DNA of 64,000 nucleotides from Lyngbya sp. HA4199-MV5 (GTDB lineage Bacteria > Cyanobacteriota > Cyanobacteriia > Leptolyngbyales > Leptolyngbyaceae): NCBI GenBank assembly GCA_019359375.1, contig JAHHHL010000007.1, positions 1 to 64,000 on the forward strand, given 5' to 3'. The notes under the pieces were generated by a model. That model saw only the letters and a program-made list of their open reading frames with translations. It was not told the DNA's origin and did no database searches. Of the stretch, positions 35,087 through 45,298 are shown piece after piece. The translations under genes were made by a program, and so were the position numbers. The first letter of the stretch is position 1. Each line of letters begins with the position of its first letter.

Positions 35087-37918
35087 CTAACGCGTTGACT
35101 CAGTGCCAGGTGGATCACTTGAGGGTCTGGCTGGAGGCTGTGTCGGTGGTGCGTTCCCAGTCGGGGCTGCTGGTGTGCTTGGCTGTGGGGTAGGATTCGT
35201 TTGAGTGGGTGCTGGAAGAGTCTGCGGTGCGACGGGTTGTGGAGCAGGAGTTGCCTGAGTCGGCGCGATCGGTGCGTTCTGCGGAGTTGCTGAGGGCGTT
35301 TGAGGGACTGGCACACTTCCCTGGGATGGCACATTACCTTGCGGCAGTGTATTGTTCTGCGACGGCTGAGGCAATCGCTGCAAAAACTTCTGCACATCGG
35401 GTCCGGGCAGATAGTTGTAGCCGTAGGGCGATCGATCCGAATCATCCAAAATCTGCGGTGTCACCAGCACGACGACTTCATTGCGCGATCGCTCCTGTCG
35501 GCGATTGCGAAACAGCAGGTTAAGCAGCGGAATGTCACCCAAAATCGGCACTTTGGTAATGATTTCTCGATCTTGCTCCTGAATGATGCCCGTTAGAATC
35601 AACGTTTGACCATCCCGCAAGCGAATTTTGCCTGTTTCTAGGCGGCGGCGATTGACCAACTGTTGAATGAGCAGGTTGTTGCGCGACGGATCGGTAATTT
35701 GCTGACCAAGGGAACTGACTTCAGGTGAGACGGCGATCGTGACAAAGTTGTTGTCATCAATCTGATCGACCTGCACATTCAAAATCACACCCACATCCAC
35801 AGGCGGCTGCGGCAGAATCCGCGTAGAGGTCACGTTGCCCTCCGTCACGCGCTGTTCTGTGAAGCCCGAAAACACTTGTGAGGTCAAATTCACCTGCGAT
35901 TGATTGCCTTCCTGCACAATCAAAGTAGGATCCGTCAGAATCTTGGCATTGCCAGAAACGACCTGAGCCTGGAGATTCAACAAAAACTGTGTGGGAAATT
36001 GGAATAACGGTGAGAGTCCATAGGTGAGTGCCTGACCCAACACGGTCGTCACATTGCCGCTCGTGCTGACGGTTGAACCACTGGTTAGCCCTGTCACGAC
36101 TGGAGCCAGTGGATTCGCGTTCGTGGGGCTGGCAGGCTGAAAGCCCAGCGTATTACCCTGGCGATCGGTCACTTGAGCGCCCGTATTCAGCGGTGGCTGT
36201 ATGTTGGCGAAGGGGTTGGCGATCGTTGAGGGACTGGTAAGGCTATTTGAATCAATTAGCGATGGATTTACCGGACCAACGTTAACGCCGCCTCGCCCCT
36301 GATTCACATTAAAGAAGTTACCCGCCACGCCAAAGGAAAAACTGGAGCCAATATTGCTCGTTTTTGACAGATCGACTTCCACAATCTTGACGTTCACCGC
36401 AACCTGCTTCCGCCGCACATCCAGCTTGTTGAGATAGTCTGTTGCAAGCTGCACCTGTTCAAGTGAACCGACGATCGACAGCGTATTCGTCCGCGCATCG
36501 GCAGTCACCTGCAAGCCTCTAAAAATAGGACTTCTGGCTGTAGCACTGTTGTTTGCCCCTAATTCTTCCAGCACTTGCAGCGCCCCTTTATAGGGAATGT
36601 TCTCAGTGTTGGTGCTGGTTCTACCAACCTGGCTTGTCGTCGTACTGCCGCCCTGTCCGCCGCCACTGGTGAGGCTAGAAGCACTCACCGCTGTGGTTGT
36701 CAGGTTTGTTTGCGGTAAGGTTGCCCGCATTTGATTGAGCCGCAGGGTGCGGGTCACGTAGCTGCCTGTTGTAGCGGGTAGGTTCAGACCCACAAAAATG
36801 GTTTTGCCGACCCGATTCGCCTTCAGCCCTTTCGCCCGCAGGATGTAGTTAAACACGTCCTGAATCGGCTCGTTCTCAATATCCAGCGAAATATTAGAAT
36901 CAATGATCGAGGCGGCTTGACCAGACGCTCCAGCAGCAGGTGCTCCGCCTAAATCTTCGGCATACACGATACCCAAGTCAGCAGCGCGTGCCAAAAGTGC
37001 CAATGCCTCCCGAACAGGGGTCTCGCGCAACACGACGCGCTCAATGCGGGCAGCAGTCCCCAGGTCGATTGTGGTGGGCTGAACGTTGAGATCGGTGTAG
37101 GTAATGCGGCTACCAGGCGGCGGTGTTGAGGGATTTGGAACTGGAGTGCTTGAGGTTGGCGCTGGAGTGCTTGAGGGCGTGGTTGCAGGGATCGGTCTGG
37201 GAAGGGGTTGGATTGGTCCAGGGGTGGGCGAGGGAGCAGTGGTCGGAGTCGTGATGGTAGGAATCTGAGAACTATCAGGGGCAGACATCAGTGGGCTGGT
37301 TGCCGTCGGTGCTGGAGCAGTGGTCGGAGTTCTGAGGGTTGGTCTGGGAAGCGTGGGCAGATTTGAGCGCGGTTGAGACGATGGATTGGTGGTCTGTCCT
37401 GTTGTCGAGTTGGTACCTGGCAGCGCGGCATAAAGCAGACTGAGGGTTAGCTTCGTACCATCCTGCTGTGCCTGCCCCATCAGGGAACCCGGTTTGCCAG
37501 TCACAGTTACCTGAACGCTGCTGGTGCTGGTAGCTGTAATGCTTATTGTCTCAATGCTGGGTGCCGGGTTCTCCTGGCGGTAGGGCTTGGCTGCGGCTGC
37601 GCTCAGTTGAGCATTGGTGATGTTGGCAACCCAGGTATTCCCTTGCCCGCTGGTGAAAATTTGAGGACGATCGCCACCCCCGTTCTTCCCCGTTGCCTGA
37701 AGCTGTAGCACAATATCAATGCCGCTAGCCGTGGGGGTCAAGGTAATGCCAGTGACCTGAGTGAGCGCCCTGGCAGGTTGAGTAACCAGCGCGATCGCGG
37801 CTGCACCAGACAATAAGCCACCGATCACAACATGGTGCCGTTCCAAGCATTCCTCCTCTGTGCCAAACAAAGCGCGTGTACCAAATAAAGCGCGTAAACG
37901 CCCTGGATGAGACTGCAA
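35087..37918 (-). CDS. pilQ: Type IV pilus secretin PilQ with AMIN domain
   Basis: PilQ forms the outer-membrane pore for type IV pili, used in motility and DNA uptake. In order: a signal-like stretch (GLLSGAAAIALVTQPARA), an AMIN domain (about residues 50-165), a long Pro/Thr/Ser linker (about 170-275), secretin N-domains, the secretin core with VPILGDIPLLNLLFRNR and ELVVLVTPQIL-type motif (here EVVVLVTPQILDD), and a Pro/Gln-rich tail of about 100 residues. No ATG precedes the signal part cleanly and an alternative start such as TTG may be used. The usual partners pilM, pilN and pilO do not precede it: a 340-bp repeat-rich gap and a glycosyltransferase lie upstream. Confidence 0.92.
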   Translation of the reverse strand: MQSHPGRLRALFGTRALFGTEEECLERHHVVIGGLLSGAAAIALVTQPARALTQVTGITLTPTASGIDIVLQLQATGKNGGGDRPQIFTSGQGNTWVANITNAQLSAAAAKPYRQENPAPSIETISITATSTSSVQVTVTGKPGSLMGQAQQDGTKLTLSLLYAALPGTNSTTGQTTNPSSQPRSNLPTLPRPTLRTPTTAPAPTATSPLMSAPDSSQIPTITTPTTAPSPTPGPIQPLPRPIPATTPSSTPAPTSSTPVPNPSTPPPGSRITYTDLNVQPTTIDLGTAARIERVVLRETPVREALALLARAADLGIVYAEDLGGAPAAGASGQAASIIDSNISLDIENEPIQDVFNYILRAKGLKANRVGKTIFVGLNLPATTGSYVTRTLRLNQMRATLPQTNLTTTAVSASSLTSGGGQGGSTTTSQVGRTSTNTENIPYKGALQVLEELGANNSATARSPIFRGLQVTADARTNTLSIVGSLEQVQLATDYLNKLDVRRKQVAVNVKIVEVDLSKTSNIGSSFSFGVAGNFFNVNQGRGGVNVGPVNPSLIDSNSLTSPSTIANPFANIQPPLNTGAQVTDRQGNTLGFQPASPTNANPLAPVVTGLTSGSTVSTSGNVTTVLGQALTYGLSPLFQFPTQFLLNLQAQVVSGNAKILTDPTLIVQEGNQSQVNLTSQVFSGFTEQRVTEGNVTSTRILPQPPVDVGVILNVQVDQIDDNNFVTIAVSPEVSSLGQQITDPSRNNLLIQQLVNRRRLETGKIRLRDGQTLILTGIIQEQDREIITKVPILGDIPLLNLLFRNRRQERSRNEVVVLVTPQILDDSDRSPYGYNYLPGPDVQKFLQRLPQPSQNNTLPQGNVPSQGSVPVPQTPSATPQNAPIAPTQATPAPQPVAPQTLPAPTQTNPTPQPSTPAAPTGNAPPTQPPARPSSDPPGTESTR

Positions 37919-38264
37919 GCGTTACCAACTCGCTCATACACGATTAACATCACCTCTAACACGGCTGTCTGACATAAGAACGCGCAATCGATCGCGAAGC
38001 CTCAGCAGTTCACAGATGCTACCTCAGATCTGCCGCTATGAAACACTGGCAAGGTAAAGGCTCTGTTAAGGAGAGGGAGTTGTTAGTTGTTAGTTGTTAG
38101 TTGTAAAGCCCTAAAGCCTTTCGGCATATCAGAAACAGGCATACCAGAAAGGTTGTTAGTGCATGAGCCTTTCCTGACTCCTTCTAAAAACTTTTCTTGA
38201 ATGCCCAAAGGGCTATACAACTAAAAACCAAAAACTCCTTTGCCTTCTGCCTTCTGCCTCTCCC
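37919..38264. repeat. Composite repeat region between pilQ and the glycosyltransferase
   Basis: From about 38080 the region consists of GTTAGTTGTTAGTTGT units, AAAGCCTTTCGGCATA, GCATGAGCCTTTCCTGACTC and GCCTTCTGCCTTCTGCC. The part 38155-38236 is nearly the exact inverse of 50305-50390, about 12 kb away. No gene is seen; the left part may hold the pilQ promoter. Confidence 0.75.
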
Positions 38265-39455
38265 TCACCCCCACACCACCTGCGATCGCTCATGCAGCAC
38301 CCGCCCATAAACCGCCTCTGTTTGCAGCGCTAGCTTGTACCAGTCAAACCGATGCTTTAAATCAGCATAGGCATTGTCCACCAACCATTGGGCGTAGCCT
38401 GGATGCCGCAAAACTTCTAAGATGCCCCAGGCAAGGGAATCAGCGTTATTCGTCCAGGTGACAATGCCCGTTTTGGTGTGGCGCACAACTTCTGGCAAGC
38501 CGCCCGTATCGGAAACCACGACGGGGACGCGTGCCGCAAAGCTTTCTAGCGCCACAATGCCAAACGGCTCGTAAAGGCTAGGAAAAACGGCACAGTCTGC
38601 CACCGTTTGAAAGCGATCGAGGTCAGCATCTGACATGAAGCCCGTAAAGTAACACTGATCCCAAATGCCCAATTCCCACGCTTGCCGTTTCAGATAGTCT
38701 GTGTTGCCGCCGCCGATCAGCACAAACTTAACGCCATGATCACTTGCCTGAATGACCTTTGGTGCCGCACTCAGCAAAACCGAAACGCCTTTTTCGTAAG
38801 TCATCCGTCCGACATAGTAGGCAATTTTTTCCTCGTCTGCCGCAAAGCGTCGTCGAAACGTCCAATAGTCAAACTCTGGATCACGATGTTTTTTCTCAGG
38901 TCGAATGCCGTTATACACTACGTCAATCTTGTTCCAGGGGGCAGCGAGTGTGCGCTCAACTTCTAACCGCATGTAATTGGTACACACAATAATGCGCCAT
39001 GCATTGTGCGCTAGCATCCGCTCTTTGTGGTGGATGTAGTACTGAACATCGGTGTGAATACCGTTTTGGCGACCAAATTCGGTGGCGTGGATGGTGGCGA
39101 CCAGAGGCACTTTGAACGTGTGCTTGAGCGCGATCGCCGCATCTCCTACCAGCCAATCGTGAGCATGAATCAGGTCAAACGGTCCTTCTTCTAGCAGCAG
39201 CTTGCCACCGTGCTGACCAAGGCTTTCGTTCATGTTGACGACCCAGTGAAAAAAATCACTGCTGAGACCAACGCTGACCCGGTGGACGTGAATGCTATCC
39301 ACAACTTCATAACAAGGCGCTTGCCCAAACTCGACCGTGACCAAATGGATTTCGTGCCCCTGCTTCGCAACTTCAGGGTACAGCTCTGCTACGTGTCGAG
39401 CGATTCCACCGACAATACGGGGTGGAAATTCCCAAGCCAGTACCAGAATCTTCAT
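38265..39455 (-). CDS. Glycosyltransferase family 4
   Basis: A nucleotide-sugar-dependent GT-B enzyme. ATG 39455 (MKILVLAWEFPPRIVGGIARHV) starts with the acceptor-side Gly-rich loop. The C-terminal half has YVGRMTYEKGVSVLLSA, the donor-binding region and the EX7E signature EPFGIVALESFA. The acceptor is unknown; relatives are annotated near glycogen synthase and LPS transferases. It lies head to head with the Usp gene. The frame opens two codons earlier. Confidence 0.92.
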   Translation of the reverse strand: MKILVLAWEFPPRIVGGIARHVAELYPEVAKQGHEIHLVTVEFGQAPCYEVVDSIHVHRVSVGLSSDFFHWVVNMNESLGQHGGKLLLEEGPFDLIHAHDWLVGDAAIALKHTFKVPLVATIHATEFGRQNGIHTDVQYYIHHKERMLAHNAWRIIVCTNYMRLEVERTLAAPWNKIDVVYNGIRPEKKHRDPEFDYWTFRRRFAADEEKIAYYVGRMTYEKGVSVLLSAAPKVIQASDHGVKFVLIGGGNTDYLKRQAWELGIWDQCYFTGFMSDADLDRFQTVADCAVFPSLYEPFGIVALESFAARVPVVVSDTGGLPEVVRHTKTGIVTWTNNADSLAWGILEVLRHPGYAQWLVDNAYADLKHRFDWYKLALQTEAVYGRVLHERSQVVWG

Positions 39456-39730
39456 CAGCAATCGTCTCGACAGTTGACTTATTTTAACGTTGCGCCGTTC
39501 TCTCCCTAAAGTAACTCAAGAGATCCAGCCGCTTTATAGGAGGGCTGACCCGATCGTGCTCCCAATCGCTCACGCCCATGATCGATCGAAAGCGCGACAA
39601 AGCATCAGCCTTATGGGCAATGACGAACGCATAGCGTCATCGCTACCGTAATCTAGTAGTATGCACTACAACAGATAAACTAGATGGGATGGTTTGAACC
39701 AAGTAATGATAAGGGTAAGAGACTAACGCC

Positions 39731-40888
39731 ATGACTCAAACAAGCGCTCCAGTCCTTTTTCCTCCGTTTCTTGTGGCAACCGATGGTTCACCGAGTGCCT
39801 ATCTCGCACAGAAGTTATTGGTGATGATCGCTCAATCCACCCAATCACAGCAGAATGTCAACGGGCGCTCGATCGTGACAGTACTGTCAGTACAGCCTCG
39901 GCGCTCTAGCCGCTCAAAGCGAGCAGTTCCTACACAGCCATCCACTCAGGCTTCCTTGTCAACTGCCTTGACCGAGACAACTGGTCAGGAACCTCTATCT
40001 ACCGCCGCCAATGCTCCTTTAGAACCCGCTCTAGAATCGACGGCTGCGATTGCGCCAACGCCAAGTGCAGACGACTTAACTAAAATGATGGAGGCACTGC
40101 CACCCATATCCTTTACGGTACAAGTGCGCCAGGGACGACCTGCGATCGAGATTTTGAACTGTGCGCGGGCGATGAAAGCTGGATTAATTGCGGTTGGATC
40201 GCGGGGTACCACCAATATCCGTGGGCGGCTGATGGGTAACGTGTCGGTTGTGATTGCACGCTATGCTCCCTGTAGCGTGTTGGTGTTTCGCGGCGCAGTG
40301 ATGCCCCCCGAAGCAGAACCAAATTTGCATCATCTTTTGCTGGTGGTGAATGACTCTCCAGCCACTCGACAGGCGATCGAAGCCACTCGTCAACTGATCC
40401 CAGCGGGTGTACGGCAGCTTACGATTCTCTATGCCGAACATCCCTTAAACGCCGATTATCTGTTTGGTCCGTTTGCCACGCCAACTCCTAGCTGGCAGCT
40501 CAATCAATCCTTGCAAGAGGCCCAAAAAGAACAAAGCGAGGCAGTGCTTGAACAGACCAAAACTGCTTTAAGTGCCTCAAACCTTGAGATTCACACCCTA
40601 CGTCAAACGGGTGATCCAGGACCGTTGATTTGCCAAATCGCTCAACAACAGCAGGTAGACCTGATTGTGCTGGGTGGTAACGCCATGCAGCGCTGGTTAC
40701 GCTTCCCGTCTGGTGAAGGGTTATTTCCCTTGCAATCCTTTCGGCGATCGAAACAACCGTCGGGGGTTGAGACCATCAAGCAACCACCCGCCTTACGTAA
40801 TGCCCGTCTTAGTGCTGCTGAAGATTACACATTGCATCATGCACCCTGTCCAGTACTGCTTTGTCGTTCTACTTCAGGACAGATCTGA
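39731..40888 (+). CDS. Tandem universal stress protein (two UspA domains)
   Basis: Two UspA domains fold into an ATP-binding alpha/beta structure. The first (about residues 10-195) ends AVGSRGTTNIRGRLMGNVSV, close to the G-2x-G-9x-G-S nucleotide motif, and carries an Ala/Thr/Pro-rich insertion of about 70 residues. The second (about 205-385) has DLIVLGGNAMQRW and ends HHAPCPVLLC. Stress or nutrient roles are usual; no specific partner is visible. Confidence 0.88.
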   Translation: MTQTSAPVLFPPFLVATDGSPSAYLAQKLLVMIAQSTQSQQNVNGRSIVTVLSVQPRRSSRSKRAVPTQPSTQASLSTALTETTGQEPLSTAANAPLEPALESTAAIAPTPSADDLTKMMEALPPISFTVQVRQGRPAIEILNCARAMKAGLIAVGSRGTTNIRGRLMGNVSVVIARYAPCSVLVFRGAVMPPEAEPNLHHLLLVVNDSPATRQAIEATRQLIPAGVRQLTILYAEHPLNADYLFGPFATPTPSWQLNQSLQEAQKEQSEAVLEQTKTALSASNLEIHTLRQTGDPGPLICQIAQQQQVDLIVLGGNAMQRWLRFPSGEGLFPLQSFRRSKQPSGVETIKQPPALRNARLSAAEDYTLHHAPCPVLLCRSTSGQI

Positions 40889-41002
40889 GCTAGCATTACG
40901 GTTCAGTTACCGATCACCAGAATTAGGTTAGAAAGGGTACTCTATAAAGTAGAGAGATACATTAATTTAATTGAATGTTTTAATGTTCGCTCAGCGTTTT
41001 GA

Positions 41003-42322
41003 ATGAACGCGATCTTGTCCCGTGTATGTGAAGTGCTGGAAAGAGATGGCATGCAGGCATTTTCTGAAAAGCAAACCAGCGACGAAATGCTGCTGCAACT
41101 GTTGCTGTTTATTGACAAGCGACCGAGTTCGAGAGAGCGGATTCGGCACGTTCGAGATGCGCTGAAAGATCTCAGAACCGCGTATCCTTTTGAGCTAGAG
41201 GTGATTGATGTCAGCGAGCAACCCTACTTAGCAGAACACTTTCGCTTAGTAGCAACACCGGCGTTAATCAAGCTGCATCCTCAGCCGCGACAAACGCTTG
41301 CAGGTAGTGATCTCGTTGCCCAACTGCAACACTGGTGGCCTTACTGGCAACGCTCGGTCGAAGCCTATCTGGTTAATGATAGCCATCAGCAGCCCTTAAG
41401 CGAAAATCTCGCAGCGTTAAAAGCAGGCACTATGGCGGATGGAACAAGCGCTGACCCTTCAAGCAAAGCGGCTGACGCTAACCTTACAAGCAAACCTTCC
41501 GGGAGCGGAACATCTAGCGCTCTGGGCACGATCGCCCGCTCTACTGAACTGATTCATTTGACGGATGAAGTCTTTCGTCTCAAGCAAGAAAAAGCTGAAT
41601 TGGAGCACCAGTTGCGCTTTAAAGATGAAATTATCTCCATGCTGGCTCATGATTTGCGTAACCCTCTCACCGCTGCATCGATCGCCATCGAAACCCTCGA
41701 AATGGGACATAGTGTTACCGAAGGTTGGTCTTCTCGACTCACGCCTACTCTCACCGCCCAACTTCTGAAGCACGCTCGTACCCAAACCCGCGCGATCGAC
41801 CACATGATCACGGACATTTTGCAGGCAGCACGGGGTACTAGCGGCGAGTTGCGTATTGTCCCTCAAAAGCTGGATCTGGGCGGACTGTGCCTTGAGGTGC
41901 TGGACTATTTACAAGACCGTTTTCAGGCAAAAGCGCAGCGCGTGAAGCACGACATTCCCTCCGATTTGCCTGGTGTTTATGCCGATAGCGAACGTGTGCG
42001 GCAAGTATTGGTCAACCTGCTCGATAACGCGTTCAAGTACACGCCGACCGGAGGCTCCATCGTCATCTCAATTCTGCATCGCACGACGCAAAAGGTGCAG
42101 GTCAGCGTCTGCGACAACGGTCCTGGCATTCCCGAAGAAAACCGCAATCGCATCTTTGAAGACCACTTTCGCCTGGAACGAGATGAGGCAAAAGAAGGCT
42201 ATGGCATTGGGCTATCGCTTTGCCAGCGCATCATTCGTGCTCACTACGGGCAGATCTGGGTCGATTCAACACCCAACACAGGGAGTTGTTTTCACTTTAC
42301 GTTGCCCGTCTGTCGCACCTAA
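41003..42322 (+). CDS. sasA: Circadian input/output sensor kinase SasA
   Basis: SasA binds the KaiC clock protein and phosphorylates RpaA to drive circadian transcription. The N-terminal KaiB-like thioredoxin domain (about residues 25-110) shows [18 protein letters not shown] and [19 protein letters not shown]. The kinase part contains [14 protein letters not shown] (phospho-His), [23 protein letters not shown] and [12 protein letters not shown]. Length 439 is longer than in unicellular species because of an Ala/Ser/Thr-rich linker (about 140-175). kai genes and rpaA are not in the window. Confidence 0.95.
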   Translation: MNAILSRVCEVLERDGMQAFSEKQTSDEMLLQLLLFIDKRPSSRERIRHVRDALKDLRTAYPFELEVIDVSEQPYLAEHFRLVATPALIKLHPQPRQTLAGSDLVAQLQHWWPYWQRSVEAYLVNDSHQQPLSENLAALKAGTMADGTSADPSSKAADANLTSKPSGSGTSSALGTIARSTELIHLTDEVFRLKQEKAELEHQLRFKDEIISMLAHDLRNPLTAASIAIETLEMGHSVTEGWSSRLTPTLTAQLLKHARTQTRAIDHMITDILQAARGTSGELRIVPQKLDLGGLCLEVLDYLQDRFQAKAQRVKHDIPSDLPGVYADSERVRQVLVNLLDNAFKYTPTGGSIVISILHRTTQKVQVSVCDNGPGIPEENRNRIFEDHFRLERDEAKEGYGIGLSLCQRIIRAHYGQIWVDSTPNTGSCFHFTLPVCRT

Positions 42323-42374
42323 TGCGGCGGCGCGTGGTTAACCAGCGCATCCAAACGCTGAAAGGCTCAAGCAA

Positions 42375-42821
42375 TTACTGCTGAGGTGTTTGGGTCGCGG
42401 AGATGGAAGGCTGTGGTGTAGGGGCTGGGTTTTGCAGCACGGCAATGGCGATCGACCACCCAATGACCACGCCTAACCCACCAAAGCGCACAATTTGCCA
42501 GAAGGGTTCTCGCAAGCTGCCCCAGGAAAACAGTCTGCTTTCTAAATTCACCTCCAGTGCGTCAAGTTGTGACTGTAAGCTGGTGAGTTCGGCTTTGAGT
42601 GCTGGCGAAGGCGATCGCTGAAGTTGGCGTTTAACGTCGTCCTTGCGCCCCTCTAGCGTTGCCCGTGCTTGCTCATCTTGCTGCACCTGCACATAGCGTT
42701 CCTTAAGTGCCTGAAGCGATCGCTCAACGTCTGCCAACTCTTGCTCAAAGGTCTGTGCTTCTGACAGTGCTTCGCCATTGCGATCGGGGGGCGGATCAGA
42801 AGAGGATTGAGGCAGCGGCAT
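42375..42821 (-). CDS. Coiled-coil protein with one membrane helix, unknown function
   Basis: A 148-residue protein with an acidic N-terminus, a central coiled coil (about residues 25-95, ERSLQALKERYVQVQQDEQ and following) and a single C-terminal membrane helix (LGVVIGWSIAIAVLQ) before a Pro/Thr/Gln tail. No family is recognised. It is divergent from the next small gene and overlaps its longest frame by a few bases. Confidence 0.65.
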   Translation of the reverse strand: MPLPQSSSDPPPDRNGEALSEAQTFEQELADVERSLQALKERYVQVQQDEQARATLEGRKDDVKRQLQRSPSPALKAELTSLQSQLDALEVNLESRLFSWGSLREPFWQIVRFGGLGVVIGWSIAIAVLQNPAPTPQPSISATQTPQQ

Positions 42822-42878
42822 AACGGCAGTAGTAGAGTAGAGCTATCTTTAGATTATGCCCACGATCGCAGCAACCCT

Positions 42879-43196
42879 ATGCCTGATCCGTCCATCTCCA
42901 CCACGCCATCCCCAACCGTTCTCGCTGATAGTCTTGACCTGAGCCAACTTAGCGCTGCCGAACTAGCACAAGCGCTGCTGGCAAAACTCGCCATTACCGA
43001 ACGAGACTGGCATCGCCTCAAGTCTAACCGTAAAGCGCGTGCCAACGAACAAGCTGCCGCTGCGATCGTCTTCCTCCTCAAAGACCAGCCGGAAGAAGCA
43101 CTTCCCAGACTTCAGCAAGCCGTGGCGTGGCTCGATCGTTCCATTTCTGCGCCACCTTGCCCGTCGCACGGCGATCGGGTGAGGGGAGAGGAGTGA
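42879..43196 (+). CDS. Small cyanobacterial protein (possibly DUF6439)
   Basis: Starting at ATG 42879 (MPDPSIST) gives 105 residues. The conserved-looking core is LSAAELAQALLAKLAITERD, WHRLKSNRKARANEQAAAAI and VFLLKDQPEEALPRLQQA, all helical. It resembles small cyanobacterial proteins of unknown function; the DUF6439 label is a guess from memory. The C-terminus translates the beginning of a GGAGTGAGG repeat tract. Confidence 0.65.
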   Translation: MPDPSISTTPSPTVLADSLDLSQLSAAELAQALLAKLAITERDWHRLKSNRKARANEQAAAAIVFLLKDQPEEALPRLQQAVAWLDRSISAPPCPSHGDRVRGEE

Positions 43197-43279
43197 GGAG
43201 TAAGGAGTGAGGGGTAATAAAGATAACCAACGATGAGTTGAGTGGCGATCGAGTGGCTCGTGCTGCTTCATCCTTGACA

Positions 43280-44188
43280 TCAAGGCACTACCGAAACTGC
43301 ATCCAAACAGTTCTTAACGAGGAAGTCAACGAAGCACTGCACTTTTGGCAGCGGGTAGCGATTGCTGGGAAAAATGGCGTAGATTCCCACATCACTTTCA
43401 TCTTCATACTCAGAAAGGATGCGGATGAGTTGCCCTGATCGCAACGCCTGTCCTGCTAGAAACGTGGTTACACGCGCAATGCCCATCCCTGCTAGCACCG
43501 CTTCATACAAGGCAGCTCCGCTATTCACCGTAAAATTTCCACCCACATTCATTTCTCTCAGCCCACTAGAGTCACGAAAGCGCCATTGATTTAAGGTGGT
43601 TTTGTGCGCATTCAGGGCGAGACAGTTGTGCGCCGCTAGCTCATCGGGAGTGTTTGGAGTGCCGTAGCGATCGAGATAGACAGGAGCCGCGCAAAGAATG
43701 CGGCGATCGGACACTAAGCGGCGAGTAATCAGAGAAGAATCTGCCAGTTCACTCACCCGAATCGCCACATCAATGCCTTCGCCTACAACATCAATCACAT
43801 CATCCGTCAGCACCAGTTGAAGATTTAAGCGTGGGTAATGGGTCAAAAACTCAGGCAGCCAGGGAAGCAAATGGCGATGGGCAAACAGGGTTGAACAACT
43901 CACATGCAGCACGCCCTGAGGTGCTTCGCTGTGCTGTTTTGCCTCGCGATCGGCTTCCTCTAAATCTGCCAAAATTCTGAGGCAGCGATTGAAATAACGC
44001 TCTCCCACTTCAGTCAAACTGAGGCTACGAGTCGTGCGATTGAATAACCGTACCCCCAACTGGTCTTCAAGCTGGCTGATGCGGCGACTGATGGCTGATG
44101 GGTTGATGTCTAACGCCACGGCTGCTTTCGCAAAGTTGCCACTGTTGACGACTTGCACAAAGACTTCCAGATCTTGGAGACGGCTCAT
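43280..44188 (-). CDS. LysR-family transcriptional regulator, divergent from the SDR gene
   Basis: An N-terminal winged helix-turn-helix (MSRLQDLEVFVQVVNSGNFA, AAVALDINPSAISRRISQLE, then RLFNRTTRSLSLT) and a C-terminal LysR substrate domain. Length 302 is normal. This subgroup resembles the PecT/AaeR-like regulators of oxidative or aromatic stress. It lies head to head with the SDR gene over 139 bp, and the gap contains a T-N11-A box, so it likely controls the SDR-ABM-CMD operon. Confidence 0.93.
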   Translation of the reverse strand: MSRLQDLEVFVQVVNSGNFAKAAVALDINPSAISRRISQLEDQLGVRLFNRTTRSLSLTEVGERYFNRCLRILADLEEADREAKQHSEAPQGVLHVSCSTLFAHRHLLPWLPEFLTHYPRLNLQLVLTDDVIDVVGEGIDVAIRVSELADSSLITRRLVSDRRILCAAPVYLDRYGTPNTPDELAAHNCLALNAHKTTLNQWRFRDSSGLREMNVGGNFTVNSGAALYEAVLAGMGIARVTTFLAGQALRSGQLIRILSEYEDESDVGIYAIFPSNRYPLPKVQCFVDFLVKNCLDAVSVVP

Positions 44189-44194
44189 AATTAA

Positions 44195-44209
44195 TGCATT
44201 TTTAGCATG
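44195..44209. promoter_or_regulatory. T-N11-A box in the first LysR intergenic region
   Basis: ATGC-ATTTTTA-GCAT is an interrupted palindrome with T-N11-A spacing, the usual LysR recognition pattern. It lies 7 bases upstream of the regulator's start and faces the divergent SDR gene. Binding is inferred. Confidence 0.55.
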
Positions 44210-44327
44210 ACTGTCGTGACAAAAGAAGGCATTGTCAATATTTTAGGCATGAATCTACACTGAGACTATCAAGCCTCATTTCGCAGCGCAAGGGATCTTT
44301 AAATTACTCTCTGAATCTATAAAAACA

Positions 44328-45248
44328 ATGACGAAACACAACACGCATCGGCAGCCGAATCGTCGTCAATTGATTCAAACGGGACTCGCTGGAATGGCTG
44401 GCGTTTCTATGGTTGGATTAGCTCAACAGACGATCGCTCAAGAAACAACCGCTCAACCATCTCAGCCCGCAACCAACTCGGTGACTCGGCGCGATCGCTT
44501 TGCTGACAAAGTGGTAATGATTACTGGCGCAACCTCTGGCATTGGACGTGCAGCCGCGATCGCCTTTGCCCGTGAAGGAGCCAAAGTTGGTTTCTGCGGA
44601 CGGCGAGCAAACTTGGGGGCTGAGGTCGAGCAGCAAATTCGGCAAAGTGGAGGCGATGCCACTTACATCAAGGCGGATGTGACGCAGCCTAAAGAAGTTG
44701 CGTCGTTTGTCGATCGCATTGTTGAAAAATACGGTCAATTGGACGTGGCATTCAATAATGCAGGCGACGTACTCACAAAGCCACTGCACGAAATTACTGT
44801 AGAGGAGTGGGATCGGACTCAACATACAAACCTACGGGGTGTTTTTCTGGCGATGAAATACCAGATTCCACACCTGTTAAAGCGCGGTGGAACCATTGTG
44901 ATTACTGCCTCTCAACACACGGTAGCCACGCGACCGGGGTTTGCTGCCTATACTGCGGCGAAACGGGCACTACTGGGTTTAGCGCAGGTGGCAGCACTGG
45001 ATTATGGTCGGCAGGGCATTCGCGTGAATGTGCTTTCGCCCGGAATCACCGATACGCCGCTGTTTCAGCGAACAACCGGAGGCAATCCGGAGAAGGTAGA
45101 AGCGTCTCGACAGTTAGTGGATGCGCTGAAGCGAATTGCAACGGCAGAAGAGATTGCTGAAGCGGCATTATTTCTCGCATCCAACGATTGTCCTTACATT
45201 ACAGGCACGTCTCTTCTAGCCGATGGCGGCATGATGTCTGGGTTGTAA
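44328..45248 (+). CDS. Short-chain dehydrogenase/reductase with twin-arginine leader
   Basis: An NAD(P)-dependent oxidoreductase. The N-terminus (PNRRQLIQTGLAGMAGVSMVGLA) is a Tat-type leader, so it may act outside the cytoplasm. The Rossmann motif TGATSGIGRA, FNNAGDV and the active-site YTAAK with upstream Ser (ITASQ) are present. Length is 306. It starts a likely operon with the ABM and CMD genes. Confidence 0.92.
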   Translation: MTKHNTHRQPNRRQLIQTGLAGMAGVSMVGLAQQTIAQETTAQPSQPATNSVTRRDRFADKVVMITGATSGIGRAAAIAFAREGAKVGFCGRRANLGAEVEQQIRQSGGDATYIKADVTQPKEVASFVDRIVEKYGQLDVAFNNAGDVLTKPLHEITVEEWDRTQHTNLRGVFLAMKYQIPHLLKRGGTIVITASQHTVATRPGFAAYTAAKRALLGLAQVAALDYGRQGIRVNVLSPGITDTPLFQRTTGGNPEKVEASRQLVDALKRIATAEEIAEAALFLASNDCPYITGTSLLADGGMMSGL

Positions 45249-45298
45249 AAATGTCTGGACACTCAGAATTAGTTTGAACTTTACAGCGACAAAAATAA

